Origin: Ktedonosporobacter rubrisoli | GTDB lineage: Bacteria > Chloroflexota > Ktedonobacteria > Ktedonobacterales > Ktedonobacteraceae | Reading direction: 5' to 3' | DNA length: 64,000 nucleotides | Assembly (NCBI RefSeq): GCF_004208415.1 | Contig: NZ_CP035758.1 | Coordinates: 8,308,001-8,372,000 of the forward strand | In this document: positions 15,446-24,407 of the stretch, in pieces | How positions within the stretch are numbered: position 1 is the first letter of the stretch | Layout of the letters: the number at the start of each line of letters is the position of its first letter | Notes under the pieces: model-generated | What the model was told of the DNA's origin: nothing | The model's database searches: none | What the model saw: only the letters and a program-made list of their open reading frames with translations | Made by a program: the position numbers and the translations under genes

Positions 15446-16042
15446 GTGAAATATATGATGGAAAGATTCGTTACAATTTGGCAGGAACAGATATCAACGC
15501 TTGATAATCAGGCGAGGCCGCTCTCTGTCCCACGTGAGGGTATCTGGCTGCGCCTGGCCCTCACTTTGGAGGGAACTGTACGCCGCAATGCTTCGGCCCG
15601 GCAAATCCTTTCCTCGCAGCAATTCAACGCCGCCCGAACGCAGTGGAGGCTTACCGATGTTGCTTTTCTGCGAACCGCCCTTGAGCTGCTTTACAAGACA
15701 CAGGGCCAGATTCGGATGAGTGTGCTTGCCGCTGAGTGTGGTCTCTCCCTGCGCCAATTTGAACGACGCTTTAAGCAGCGTATAGGCGTATCGCCCAAGG
15801 TCTTTGCCCGTCTCCTGCGCTTCGAGGCCTTACTTTGCGTATTGATCCATGAACCAGCCTATTCACTGGCTGAGATTGCGTCGCGTCTTGGTTATCAGGA
15901 CCAGGCCCATGTCATCCACGAATTTAAGACCTGGGCAGGCTGCACGCCAACGATCTTTCTAGAGCGCGCAAAACATCGCGCAATGTGTGGCTTCATTGTT
16001 CCTGATGTTCGTCCTGCACCTACGCCCGTCTACCACATTTGA
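15446..16042 (+). CDS. AraC-family regulator with a short N-terminal domain
   Basis: A 198-residue protein with a complete C-terminal double HTH: MSVLAAECGLSLRQFERRFKQ (about 92-112) and SLAEIASRLGYQDQAHVIHEF (about 140-160), the latter ending in the usual F-K-x-x-x-G-x-x-P-x-x-F. The N-terminal part (1-85) resembles only the linker half of DUF6597-type AraC proteins, so either the gene is naturally short or the sensor domain has been lost upstream; I see no clear remnant at 15300-15445. It is followed 27 bp later by a VOC gene that it may control. Confidence 0.75.
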   Translation: MKYMMERFVTIWQEQISTLDNQARPLSVPREGIWLRLALTLEGTVRRNASARQILSSQQFNAARTQWRLTDVAFLRTALELLYKTQGQIRMSVLAAECGLSLRQFERRFKQRIGVSPKVFARLLRFEALLCVLIHEPAYSLAEIASRLGYQDQAHVIHEFKTWAGCTPTIFLERAKHRAMCGFIVPDVRPAPTPVYHI

Positions 16043-16069
16043 AAGAAGTAAAGAAGGAGTACAAAAAGG

Positions 16070-16516
16070 ATGTCTCTAGCAGAGCAATCATTTCAGCTAC
16101 CCTGGCGCGGAATTCATCATATCGCCTTAGCCACTGCGGATTTAGATGCAACCATACACTTTTACCAGGACGTGTTGGGTATGCATGTGAGGGCTATCGC
16201 TCCCGATACGGGGCGAGGCCGGCATTGTCTCATCCTGGTCAAACCAGCCGATGATACCGTCTGGGGCTTCCATTTCTTTGAAAGGGCACTGGAAAAAACG
16301 ATGCTCGGTCCTTCCGACATTCATCCACATAGTCTGATTCCCCATGTCGCCTTGCGGCTCGCCGATGAAGCTGCTGCCCAGGCCTTACGCGAGCGCTTGC
16401 GCAAGGCTGAGGTCGTCATTACAGAGATTCAAGAACTTGGCACATTTGTGTTTTTTGACAACAATCAGCTGTGCCTGGAAATCACCTGGCCCAGTGACGA
16501 AAGCTCCTCCTCTTAG
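16070..16516 (+). CDS. VOC-family (glyoxalase/dioxygenase fold) protein
   Basis: A 148-residue vicinal-oxygen-chelate protein: paired beta-alpha-beta-beta-beta modules, the first at GIHHIALATADLDATIHFYQDVLGM (one metal ligand H at about 15-16), and the second ending with the ligand glutamate in NNQLCLEITW (about 136-145). Such proteins bind a divalent metal and act as dioxygenases, glyoxalases or resistance proteins. The start has AAGGAG 11 bases upstream. It is the probable second gene of an operon with the AraC regulator. Confidence 0.8.
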   Translation: MSLAEQSFQLPWRGIHHIALATADLDATIHFYQDVLGMHVRAIAPDTGRGRHCLILVKPADDTVWGFHFFERALEKTMLGPSDIHPHSLIPHVALRLADEAAAQALRERLRKAEVVITEIQELGTFVFFDNNQLCLEITWPSDESSSS

Positions 16517-16849
16517 AATGAGGGGGTGCGTACGGTTTGTGCGTATCTGTTGTGCACCTTTCCCTTGATCGATTTTCTATCAATCCCACGGCGTGCTCTC
16601 CACGGATACTGCGATGAGCCCCTAAACGTGCCCTCATTAGCGAACTCAACCAACTATACAGTTGGATATCATGGCATGGCCTGGTGATCCTGTGCTTTCC
16701 GGGCCATAGAGGGGAATGCGGAGATATGAGTGATGGCCGGTAAGAGCGAGGCCATGCGCAGAAGCAAGGATCTCCCTTTTCGCTTTAGTCGTCGCTTTGG
16801 GCGATGCAGGCTGCATATGTGGGTCGGAGCACAATCGGGCTTAGCGCTG
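16517..16849. promoter_or_regulatory. Intergenic region with a lone operator-like palindrome
   Basis: No gene is evident. At 16646-16667 the sequence TCAACCAACTATACAGTTGG matches the two operators in front of the LLM gene at 19636 (both contain CAACCAACTATACGGTTG). It lies beyond the convergent ends of the VOC and LysE genes, so it has no obvious promoter to control; it may be a third site of the same MarR regulon or a relic. Confidence 0.55.
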
Positions 16850-17467
16850 TCAAGATCGCTCCAGAGCCAGATGAATACCCAGGCCTATTAATACCACACC
16901 ACAGAGGCGTTCTATCATTCGCCGCACCGCCGGACGGCGAATGACCTCACCGATTCTAGCCAGCAGCACAACGCAGATTGCTAACCAGATGGCGACGATC
17001 AAGGCGAAAATAGCCGCTAACATGAGCGAAAACAGAAAGATTGACTGTCCAGGGCCGATAAACTGTGGGAGCATAGTCATGTAGAAGACACCAATCTTGG
17101 GGTTGAGCAGGTCATTAATCAGTCCCTGTCGGTACGCGGCAAAATTGTGTGTTAACAGCGGCCCCATCTTCTTTTCCTGCCCAGCGCTACGGGAGAGGAA
17201 GGACTGTATGCCCAGCCATATAAGATATGCGGCTCCAAGAAGGCGTAAAACCGTGTAGAGAGTTGGCGAGGCCTTGAGGAGGGCGGTAACTCCTATTGAT
17301 GAGGCTATACCCCAGAGCAAGTGTCCCGAGACAATGCCAAGCGAGGTGAGCCAGGCCGCAACTCGTCCCCGTCCTAACGCCACCCTCGTCACCAAAGCAA
17401 AGTCTGGCCCCGGGGTTACCGTAAGTATTACTGCAATGCCGAGGAATGCCAACAATCGAGCTTCCAT
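16850..17467 (-). CDS. LysE/RhtB-family exporter
   Basis: A 205-residue integral membrane protein with about six hydrophobic segments (FLGIAVILTVTPGPDFALV at 8-26, then segments near 40-65, 70-92, 115-140, 148-172 and 185-203). The N-terminal TPGPDF motif is the LysE family hallmark; members export amino acids or homoserine-like compounds. The ATG has GGAAAAG upstream. It shares strand with the flavin monooxygenase and MarR genes upstream but 180 bp separates them, so its own promoter (TACTAT near 17529) is likely. Confidence 0.85.
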   Translation of the reverse strand: MEARLLAFLGIAVILTVTPGPDFALVTRVALGRGRVAAWLTSLGIVSGHLLWGIASSIGVTALLKASPTLYTVLRLLGAAYLIWLGIQSFLSRSAGQEKKMGPLLTHNFAAYRQGLINDLLNPKIGVFYMTMLPQFIGPGQSIFLFSLMLAAIFALIVAIWLAICVVLLARIGEVIRRPAVRRMIERLCGVVLIGLGIHLALERS

Positions 17468-17650
17468 ATGCTTTTCCTATCGGTCGTATTGGCCACGAAC
17501 CAGGCTTCATCGGTTCAGTAAAACAAATAGTATGAACGCTAACGCCTTATGATTTCACAGTCTTGCGACCTTTTAGCGTTCTTGATGGGTCTGCTTTCAG
17601 CCTACTTGATATATGGCCAGGAAAGCAAGTGCCATTTGTGAAAGGGCGTA

Positions 17651-18778
17651 CTACCAATGAGATGCCGCCCGCGTTGCCAGGTGCTTAGCGAGAAAATGAG
17701 CATCTCTGCCAACGCCTCCGACGAATCCCGAGGTAAAAGCCGAGAGAAATGGCAGCCCGAGAAAGAAGAGGCCCGGCATGTCCTTGACAATGCCTCGCTC
17801 GTGAATGGGGTAGCCATCAGTGCCAAAGACTGGTAGATGTATCCAGTCAAAGCCAGGCCCAAAGCCGGTACACCAGATCACTAGGGCACAGTCAAGCCGC
17901 TGCCCGTTTTCCAGGACTGGTTTTCCCTCGTACGTGCCAGTGACCCGCGGCACGCGTTCAATGCCAGCTGCGCTCAGATCTGCCGGTTTGAGGCGACCCA
18001 AAGGCGTGCCGTGTGCACGTTTGCGGGCTTGTAGGGCGCGACCCAATGGAGTGCTCACAGAGAACACATGACTGAACAACCACCAGGAAAAAGGATTATC
18101 GAATTTCAGCGGCGAGGGGCCGAGATCACGCCCGGCAAGCCAGATCCGTTTAGTGGGCCAGCTTTGAGCCAGTTCGAGGGCAATTTCGGCCCCAGAGTTT
18201 CCAGCTCCCACCACTAGCGTATCCCTTTCTGGCAACTTGCCAGGATTGCGATAGGATGACGAATGTAGCTGTACGATTGACGGGTCAAGCTGGCTAGCAA
18301 AAGGTGGAATCTTCGGGAATTGGGAAATGCTCATCGCGACTATGACGTTTTCTGCTGTAAAGCGATGTTCCCCTACCTGGAGTACGTAACGGTCTTCTTG
18401 TATGCTTAGCGCATCTACTCTCATATTGCAATGGACTGGCAAGGCGAAGTGAGCAGCATAGGACTCCAGGTAATCGGCCATCTCATCTTTGGTGGGATAG
18501 CTTTTGGAAGGAGCCGGAAAAGGCAGACCCGGCAGCGCATCGAAAGCCGCGCTAGTAAAGAGGCGTAAGGAATTCCACCGATTGCGCCAGCTTGCTCCAA
18601 TAGAGGCTTGCGCATCGAGGATGACGAAGCTTTGGCCTAACTGGGCCAATTCATGCCCCATGGCGAGCCCGGCCTGTCCGCCGCCAACCACAATAGTTTT
18701 AAAGGAGTGAGTTGTAAGCCCCGCGTGTTGGGGGCTGGCAGATGTCTGCATTATGAGCGGTTCTGAAGGTTTCTGCAT
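17651..18778 (-). CDS. Flavin-containing monooxygenase (FAD/NADPH)
   Basis: A 375-residue flavoprotein monooxygenase. The FAD-binding Rossmann motif VVGGGQAGLAMGHEL is at about 31-45, the NADPH motif VVGAGNSGAEIALEL at about 193-207, and CTGFGPGFDW (about 310) fits the late FAD-site motif with ATG/CTG. W-R-N-R-W-x-S-L-R-L-F-T is typical of the plant YUCCA/bacterial CzcO-like subgroup. It is two bases downstream of the MarR stop codon, so the two are one operon; probably oxidises a small hydrophobic or nitrogenous substrate sensed by the MarR protein. Confidence 0.88.
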   Translation of the reverse strand: MQKPSEPLIMQTSASPQHAGLTTHSFKTIVVGGGQAGLAMGHELAQLGQSFVILDAQASIGASWRNRWNSLRLFTSAAFDALPGLPFPAPSKSYPTKDEMADYLESYAAHFALPVHCNMRVDALSIQEDRYVLQVGEHRFTAENVIVAMSISQFPKIPPFASQLDPSIVQLHSSSYRNPGKLPERDTLVVGAGNSGAEIALELAQSWPTKRIWLAGRDLGPSPLKFDNPFSWWLFSHVFSVSTPLGRALQARKRAHGTPLGRLKPADLSAAGIERVPRVTGTYEGKPVLENGQRLDCALVIWCTGFGPGFDWIHLPVFGTDGYPIHERGIVKDMPGLFFLGLPFLSAFTSGFVGGVGRDAHFLAKHLATRAASHW

Positions 18779-18780
18779 GC

Positions 18781-19302
18781 TTAGCCTCTTGCTTCTTCCG
18801 AGGAAACTACAAAGTCGTCCATGAGAGTGCGGAGTCGCTGCAGCACGCTAGCGGCAGTTCGCAGGTCGTCAAGGGAAATATCGAGCTCAAGGCTCTCTAG
18901 CAGCGCCATCTCGCGTCCCCACATCTCCTCAAGCAGGGTTTTGCCTTCAGATGTTAGACGAACAAGATAGGAACGCCGGTGTTCTGGATTGCGCACGAGC
19001 TCGACGATCCCTTCTTTGGCGAGGCGCTGGACCAGCATCCGCACATTCTGGCGGGAAACCGGGTGATGACGGGCTAATTGCGGAACTGTGCGTGGTCCAA
19101 GTCGATAGAGGTCGCGCAAGATGCCCCGGCATGCGCGCGTTAGTTCGCTTGTCCCGTGGAGAGCTTCTATGATTATCTGCAAGCGCTGATGAACTAAGAC
19201 CACCTCGTCGAATAGATTCATCAGGGCCGTAGGCGTGGGTGCTGGGGAAGAATGAGCTGGCAAGGGTCCTTGTCCCTCCTCTGAATGCCATTTTTGTGAC
19301 AT
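18781..19302 (-). CDS. MarR-family transcription regulator of the monooxygenase operon
   Basis: A 173-residue MarR protein: winged HTH at about 65-125 (VPQLARHHPVSRQNVRMLVQRL is HTH, NPEHRRSYLVRLTSEG is the wing). Start ATG has AGGAG upstream. It heads an operon with the flavin monooxygenase and is divergent from an LLM oxidoreductase 333 bp away. The intergenic region has two sets of palindromes, one nearer each gene, consistent with control of both directions. Confidence 0.88.
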   Translation of the reverse strand: MSQKWHSEEGQGPLPAHSSPAPTPTALMNLFDEVVLVHQRLQIIIEALHGTSELTRACRGILRDLYRLGPRTVPQLARHHPVSRQNVRMLVQRLAKEGIVELVRNPEHRRSYLVRLTSEGKTLLEEMWGREMALLESLELDISLDDLRTAASVLQRLRTLMDDFVVSSEEARG

Positions 19303-19371
19303 AGGATGCTCCTATACCTTCTATTTTCTCTTCTGAGAATGCTTCATAAGAGAATAAGTATCGTTATTTGT

Positions 19372-19414
19372 CAATATGGCAACTTAATTGCTATATTGGT
19401 AACTATATTACCAA
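19372..19414. promoter_or_regulatory. Overlapping palindromes upstream of the MarR operon
   Basis: TTGGTAACTATATTACCAA (19396-19414) is a palindrome with 7-bp arms. Overlapping it, CAATATGGCAA (19372-19382) faces TTGCTATATTG (19388-19398) with one mismatch. On the minus strand TTGACA (plus 19428-19433) and TAATAT 18 bp on could be the MarR promoter, with the first palindrome on its -10 region. Suggests autoregulation. Confidence 0.65.
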
Positions 19415-19512
19415 ATTGGAAAGACAGTTGTCAATATATAACTCTACATAATATGCATTGGCTCTTCTACTGGCGTGGAGAGGATTCGTCGTTGAGGGTA
19501 TTCATTATCGGC

Positions 19513-19577
19513 CAACCAACTATACGGTTGACAAGCAATTTAGCCCTTGCTATCATTCAACCAACTATACGGTTGAA
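19513..19577 (+). promoter_or_regulatory. Promoter of the LLM gene bracketed by two operators
   Basis: TTGACA (19528-19533) and TATCAT (19551-19556) have a 17-bp spacer. The operator CAACCAACTATACGGTTG (19513-19530) overlaps the -35 box; a second copy (19556-19577, arms TTCAACC and GGTTGAA around AACTATAC) begins at the -10 box. Centres are about 45 bp apart. A repressor bound to both would block the polymerase. A third copy is at 16646-16667. Confidence 0.85.
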
Positions 19578-19635
19578 TTAATGATAGATGCTGGCGAAAG
19601 GCAGAAACTGCCAAGGATGAAAGGGAAAGCAATAG

Positions 19636-20556
19636 ATGACACAGGTTCAGTTTGGTTTCATACTTCCTATTAGCAATATGGGTCTCTCACAGCAGGTATT
19701 TCTTTCCCAGGTTGATGCCGCGCTTGAGGCGGTTGCCGGGCATTTTGATGCAGCCTGGCTGCCTGACCATCTCCAATTTGGCGATAATCAGCTCTTTGAG
19801 GGCTGGACGATGTTGACGTATTTGGCCGCTCTGCATCCCGAATTGCGCTATGGGCATCTTGTGCTCTGCCAGCTCTTCAGAAATCCCGCACTGCTGGCCA
19901 AAATGGCTGCTACCTTTCAATACCTGAGCCAGGGACGTTTAATCTTTGGCATCGGGGCAGGCTGGGCAGAGGAAGAAGCCAGAGCTTATGATTTGCCCTT
20001 TTCCTCTGCGGGACAGCGCGTGAGCGAACTGGAAGAGCAATTGCAGATCATCACTGCCCTGTGGCGTGAGGCGCGTGTGAGCTTTGAGGGCAAGTATCAC
20101 AAGGTCCAGCAGGCCACATGCCTGCCCCATCCTGAGCCATTGCCCCCTGTGCTAATTGCCGGCTTTCGCCCGCGTATGCTGCGCCTGATTGCTCGCTACG
20201 CTGATTGGTGGAATACAGGGATTGACTCGCTAGAAAAGGTCAGAACCCGGATCGAGATGCTGGATGCCGCCTGCGAGGAGCTGGGAAGAGATCCAAAGAC
20301 CTTGCGCCGAACTGCGATGGTGCGCTGTCTTTGTGCTCCGACAGAGCAGCAGGCCAGGGAAGGTATGGCGAAGGCGGCGGGACCATTTGGCCCGAATATC
20401 GGCGGCACACCCGCCCAGGTTGCGGAGCAGCTGCAAGCCTTTGTTGAGCTTGGTTTTGATTATTTTATGCTCGTTGCCAGCGATTTTCCCCATGAGCTTA
20501 CCACCCTAAACTTGCTGGCTCACGAAGTCCTACCCGCGCTCAATCAGGGACGCTGA
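19636..20556 (+). CDS. LLM-class flavin/F420-dependent oxidoreductase
   Basis: A 306-residue luciferase-like TIM barrel: QFGFILPISNMG at the N-terminus, AAWLPDHLQFGD (about 38-49) and GRLIFGIGAGWAEEEARAY (about 99-117), the last being the cofactor phosphate loop typical of F420-dependent members. ATG with AAGGGAAAG upstream. Its promoter is bracketed by MarR-like operators and it is divergent from a MarR-monooxygenase operon, so the two flavoenzymes are probably co-induced. A DUF3841 gene follows 36 bp later. Confidence 0.87.
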   Translation: MTQVQFGFILPISNMGLSQQVFLSQVDAALEAVAGHFDAAWLPDHLQFGDNQLFEGWTMLTYLAALHPELRYGHLVLCQLFRNPALLAKMAATFQYLSQGRLIFGIGAGWAEEEARAYDLPFSSAGQRVSELEEQLQIITALWREARVSFEGKYHKVQQATCLPHPEPLPPVLIAGFRPRMLRLIARYADWWNTGIDSLEKVRTRIEMLDAACEELGRDPKTLRRTAMVRCLCAPTEQQAREGMAKAAGPFGPNIGGTPAQVAEQLQAFVELGFDYFMLVASDFPHELTTLNLLAHEVLPALNQGR

Positions 20557-20592
20557 AGAACTTGTTGCATGCATTGTAGAAAGGAACCAGGC

Positions 20593-21204
20593 TTGCACGT
20601 TTGGATGACTGCCAGAGCTGTGCTATGGGAGCAGTTGCAGCAGGAAAAACTCTTGTACTTTGATCAGCAACGTATCCCCGGCATCAGCAGCCCTCACGCG
20701 ACCATCTATGATCGCATGATGCTACGAGCCTATGATTGGATGCGTCAGCAGATGGCGCAGCGTCTGAGCCGCTATCAGGGACATTATCCCTGGTGGGCCT
20801 GGGTCCAGTGGAAGGAAGAGAGGGCAAAGCCGGACCTGCGTTCCCGGGACCCTGAGCTCCATTATCTGCCGGCTGACGAGCTGGCCGTGCGTTTAGAACT
20901 GCTCTTGCCCGCTGAGGATGTGCTTTGTTCTCATTTCTATGCCTGGTGTAACGCCCTGAGTAACGAATATGTGAGCAGAACAGAGGCGGAAGCCCAGCAG
21001 TATAAGCGGCTTGATCCCGCTCAGAATAGGCAAGAGTTGATAGAGCGAAGCTGGGAAGCTGTCTTTGATCTGGATAGTCAGCATTGGGACGAGTATCGCT
21101 GTGGTGGGTGGCGCATCCAGGGAGTTTTTGAAGAGCTGCGCATCGAGCAGGTCAAGGAAGTCACCTACTTCCGTCCACGCAGCTCTTACAGTGCCTCCCT
21201 CTAG
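20593..21204 (+). CDS. DUF3841-family protein
   Basis: A 203-residue protein resembling DUF3841: LHVWMTARAVLWEQL at the start, YDWMRQQMAQRL (about 46-57), YPWWAWVQW (about 66-74) and, near the end, VFDLD and the RIQGVFEELRIEQVKEV segment. I place the start at a TTG (20593) with AAAGGA eight bases upstream; an ATG at 20569 has no ribosome site and one at 20605 is too far from it. The family has no established function. It lies 36 bp after the LLM gene and is probably co-transcribed. Confidence 0.7.
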   Translation: MHVWMTARAVLWEQLQQEKLLYFDQQRIPGISSPHATIYDRMMLRAYDWMRQQMAQRLSRYQGHYPWWAWVQWKEERAKPDLRSRDPELHYLPADELAVRLELLLPAEDVLCSHFYAWCNALSNEYVSRTEAEAQQYKRLDPAQNRQELIERSWEAVFDLDSQHWDEYRCGGWRIQGVFEELRIEQVKEVTYFRPRSSYSASL

Positions 21205-21270
21205 CTGGCCTCGCTGCTCTCCGGCTCAGCATGCTTAGGCCTGGCTCCGTTACATATATATCTACGATGG

Positions 21271-21346
21271 ATAGAACGTTCTATGCTAAGGGTAGCCGAG
21301 CAGTGGCCCCTTCATTTTGGCGGGTAGTGGCCCTTTCCGCTGTACT
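21271..21346. other. Palindrome and imperfect direct repeat
   Basis: ATAGAACGTTCTAT (21271-21284) is a perfect 14-bp palindrome, a possible regulator site for the gene at 21417. Just after it, CAGTGGCCCCTTCATTTTGG (21301-21320) and TAGTGGCCCTTTCCGCTG (21325-21342) form an imperfect direct repeat that recalls the multiple terminal repeats of IS21-like elements; no transposase remnant is present. Confidence 0.45.
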
Positions 21347-21416
21347 ATTTGCTGGCTAGAATAGAGTACATGAGAAAACTACTTATATAGATCAGCAAAC
21401 AGGCAGGAGGGATATT

Positions 21417-21911
21417 ATGAGTGAAATCGAGAAGCAGCAGGATGGACGAGCCGATTTTGATTTTCTGCTGGGTCGTTGGCGGGTCCATCATCGAATACTG
21501 CGGCTGCGACTCCAGGGTTCAACGGACTGGCAGGAATGTGAAGGGACCGTATTGAACTACCAGGTCATGGGTGGGCTAGCTAACGTTGAGGAGCATAAGA
21601 TAGAGCGAGAGGACGGGCTAGTGAAGGCTATAGCCTTGCGCATCTATAATCCGGCATCACAGGAGTGGGGCATCTATTGGGTGGATAGCAAGTATACCAC
21701 GCTAGATAACGGGGTTTTTGGGAGCTTCAAGGAGGGGCTTGGAACATTTTATTCGCTTGATGCTATAGAGGGCAAGCGTATCCTTACGCGCTTTATCTGG
21801 TCCGACATCACGCACGACTCAGCCCGCTGGGAGCAGGCATGTTCCGCCGATTTTGGCAAGACCTGGGAGGTGAACTGGACCATGTATTTCAGTAGATATG
21901 AGGAGGAGTAG
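21417..21911 (+). CDS. DUF1579-like beta-barrel protein
   Basis: A 164-residue protein with the pattern of a lipocalin-like/DUF1579 family: FDFLLGRWRVHHRILRLRL (13-31), VLNYQVMGGLANVEEH (about 44-59), ALRIYNPASQEWGIYWVDS (about 72-90), FGSFKEGLGTFY and RFIWSDITHDSARWEQACS towards the end. No catalytic function is established for the family. ATG has AGGAGGG upstream. It stands alone; the palindrome 130 bp upstream may control it. Confidence 0.7.
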   Translation: MSEIEKQQDGRADFDFLLGRWRVHHRILRLRLQGSTDWQECEGTVLNYQVMGGLANVEEHKIEREDGLVKAIALRIYNPASQEWGIYWVDSKYTTLDNGVFGSFKEGLGTFYSLDAIEGKRILTRFIWSDITHDSARWEQACSADFGKTWEVNWTMYFSRYEEE

Positions 21912-22235
21912 CAAAGAAAACTGGAGCGATTCATCGTTTATCTGTCTACAGATGCCTTCACCTGACAACATAATTACCGGGTGGAGGCGTTTTTGTTCCG
22001 TCAAGGAAACGATACCAAACGCAAAGATCAGTTATTTTTCCAATTTCCCTCAAGTCGCAGAGAAAAGTTTTTGTAATATTCCTGTCCTTTTGTACAGTTA
22101 AAGACTGGGCTGTAGCCGCATGACCATAACAAACTTCTAGCCTTACAATGGGAGAACAAGCAGATTTTGCGCCCTGAGAGATGGGGCAAGGCTGACAACA
22201 CCGACCATTAAATACGAAAGGTAGAGTATTGAAGC

Positions 22236-23099
22236 ATGGAAATCGGTATTGGGCTCCCGGGTCATGCGCCGGAGGTTGATGGTAGAACCCTGGTGCGCTG
22301 GGCGCAGCGGGCAGAGGCAAGAGGATTTTCTACGCTCAGCGTCAGCGATCGCCTGGTCTGGTCTACGCCAGAACCGCTGATTACCCTGGCTGCAGCTGCC
22401 GGAGCCACCTCCCGCATCAAGCTGCTTACCAGTACGCTTATTGCTCCGCTACGCAGCAATCACACACTCTTTGCCAAGGCCGTCATGTCTCTGGATCAGC
22501 TTGCTGGTCCGGGTCGGCTCCAATTAGGCCTTGTTCCGGGGATCAGGGATGACGATTTTGCAGTTAGTGGCATCGACTACGGGTGCCGAGGGAAGCAGTT
22601 CGATATGCTCCTGGAGCGCCTGGCTACCATAGCGGGCGGTACTGATCAGGTTGGCCCTCGGCCTGCGTCCAGCGGAGGACCGCGCTTGCTCTTTGGCGGT
22701 ACTTCTAAAGCGGCCCTGCGCCGGATTGTCACGCGCGGCACTGGTTGGATCGTTGGAGATGCCACTGTGCAAGATGTGCTGGATTTTGCGCCTCAGCTCA
22801 AACAGGCCTGGACGGAAGCCGGGAGAGCCCAGGCACCGCGTATCGTCGCATCAGTGATGTATGCCCTCGGTCCTGAAGCGAAGGCCGCAGTATCCCAAGC
22901 CATTGGGCCTTACTATGCCTTTGCTGGCGACGAATATGCGCAATATGGCATCTCTTTAGCCCATACCTCGCCGGAACAAATCACGGCAGCGGTGGCCGAT
23001 TTTGCGCGCATCGGCTGCGACGAGTTGATCTTTATGGGCAACGATCCCGATCCGCGCCAGGTTGATTTGCTTGCCGACGTGATCGGCCTTGGAGATTAG
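22236..23099 (+). CDS. LLM-class flavin-dependent oxidoreductase
   Basis: A 287-residue luciferase-like protein: MEIGIGLPGHAPEVDGRTL at the start, TLSVSDRLVWSTPEPLITL (about 33-51), SRIKLLTSTLIAPLRSN (about 58-74) and GRLQLGLVPGIRDDDF (about 92-107). The last segment lacks the second glycine pair of the other two LLM proteins here, so cofactor preference may differ. No strong ribosome site precedes the ATG (GAAAGG is 14 bases away). A perfect 10-bp-stem hairpin follows the gene. Substrate unknown. Confidence 0.82.
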   Translation: MEIGIGLPGHAPEVDGRTLVRWAQRAEARGFSTLSVSDRLVWSTPEPLITLAAAAGATSRIKLLTSTLIAPLRSNHTLFAKAVMSLDQLAGPGRLQLGLVPGIRDDDFAVSGIDYGCRGKQFDMLLERLATIAGGTDQVGPRPASSGGPRLLFGGTSKAALRRIVTRGTGWIVGDATVQDVLDFAPQLKQAWTEAGRAQAPRIVASVMYALGPEAKAAVSQAIGPYYAFAGDEYAQYGISLAHTSPEQITAAVADFARIGCDELIFMGNDPDPRQVDLLADVIGLGD

Positions 23100-23125
23100 C
23101 CCCGCCGGCACTATTTATCGGGCAA

Positions 23126-23150
23126 GCTCTGAAGGATTACCCTTCAGAGC
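23126..23150. terminator. Hairpin after the LLM gene
   Basis: GCTCTGAAGG and CCTTCAGAGC pair perfectly over 10 bp around a 5-base loop, 26 bp after the LLM stop and before the convergent transglutaminase gene. There is no T-run; it may still terminate in either direction. Confidence 0.6.
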
Positions 23151-23268
23151 CGCCTGCAGAAAAGCATGACGTCCCCACGTACGTACAAAATTACGTACTG
23201 ACGTGACAACTAACAACTTTAACTATTTTATAAGTATGGATAGACTATCCTGCTCGGTGCGCACTGAT

Positions 23269-24141
23269 TTAGATCAATGGACCTTGCAGGAGACGGAAAT
23301 CGTGCCGCGTCTCCCAGATGTCTTGCAACTGCGCAAAGTTCTCATCGGGCCGCTGCATAAGGCGCGCAAAGGAATCCATCTCGTGTAGCTTCTCCTCATT
23401 GTTCTCGAAACCCGAGTCAATGAAGACAGGATAATGAGTGTAAGGAATCTCGTTATTCATCAGGCAGTGGAAGTCAGCGAACACCTGTGCCGCAAGCTCA
23501 TCGAGTTTGCCCGTAGCGTGGAAGCGATAGGCCGCAAGATTCTGTGCCCCGCTGCGCACTGCATGCCAGGCATCGGCGGCAAAAGTGAAGGCGTCGGCTG
23601 GCATATCGAAGGGATCGAAGGGCCGCACTTCAAGAGAGGTATCGGCATCGATAGTAATCAAGCGTTGTTTCGCGCTATCCCAGTATTGGTTGATCCAGTG
23701 ATCCTCAATGTGATCGGAAGAAATGTAGGGCGCATAGCCACAGCGGACGCGGGCCGCTATCCCTCTTGATTTAAGGATTGAGGCTGTGAGGATCGCCACA
23801 AAGCGACAGGTAATGATCAATTTGTGCTCCTGCGTACGATCAGGTACGAAACCGCGCGGGTCGCGATGATAGAGCTCAGCCAGTATCGCCGCCGCAGTCG
23901 GGAAGTAGTCGTCTTCAGATTGGCGGTACCACGGTACTTTGTTGATGTCGCCGTAGGCAGGATTGATGGCTACGCCCTGGCGGCCCAACTTGAGCGTCAT
24001 TTTGTGGATGACCTGCTGTTTGACGAGCCGACCCGTTGCGGCGATATCATCAGGCAGATCGCGCCGGAGCTTTTCCTGATAGAGACCGGGATAAGTGAAA
24101 CGACCGAAAGAGCGAAAGTGGTTAAGGGTAGATTCTTGCAT
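23269..24141 (-). CDS. Transglutaminase-like protein
   Basis: A 290-residue protein with a papain/transglutaminase-type triad in the second third: Cys in IITCRFVAILTASILKSRGI (C about 111), His in SSDHIEDHWINQYW (H about 148), and Asp in RLITIDAD (about 165). The RGIAARVRCGYAPY strand between them is typical of bacterial transglutaminase-like domains, which act as peptidases or amide hydrolases rather than cross-linkers. The flanks (1-80, 190-290) are unrecognised. ATG has AGGATAGGAA upstream. No operon partner. Confidence 0.75.
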   Translation of the reverse strand: MQESTLNHFRSFGRFTYPGLYQEKLRRDLPDDIAATGRLVKQQVIHKMTLKLGRQGVAINPAYGDINKVPWYRQSEDDYFPTAAAILAELYHRDPRGFVPDRTQEHKLIITCRFVAILTASILKSRGIAARVRCGYAPYISSDHIEDHWINQYWDSAKQRLITIDADTSLEVRPFDPFDMPADAFTFAADAWHAVRSGAQNLAAYRFHATGKLDELAAQVFADFHCLMNNEIPYTHYPVFIDSGFENNEEKLHEMDSFARLMQRPDENFAQLQDIWETRHDFRLLQGPLI

Positions 24142-24262
24142 GAAAGCTTTCCTATCCTTTCAAGCTAGCAGGTAATGAGATGACCTGCAATGTCTTTGAC
24201 TCTGTAAGCTTACCATAAGTAAAAATTCAATTCAAGAAATTAAAATTTTTACGAAATTTAAA

Positions 24263-24282
24263 ACATTTTTAGCTAAAAATGT
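24263..24282. promoter_or_regulatory. Perfect 20-bp AT-rich palindrome
   Basis: ACATTTTTAGCTAAAAATGT is a perfect 20-bp palindrome between the divergent transglutaminase-like gene and a small membrane protein gene. A dimeric repressor site controlling both is the simplest reading. Confidence 0.6.
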
Positions 24283-24407
24283 ATTTTCGTGTATTTTAGA
24301 GCCAGGGATCTCGGTAGGTTGTGGTATTACTTACTTATGCATAGTCAGGTTTTGGCAGCGGCCCCTTGTGCGAAAGCGTGAAACTGAAATAAGGAGCAGG
24401 AGAAATT

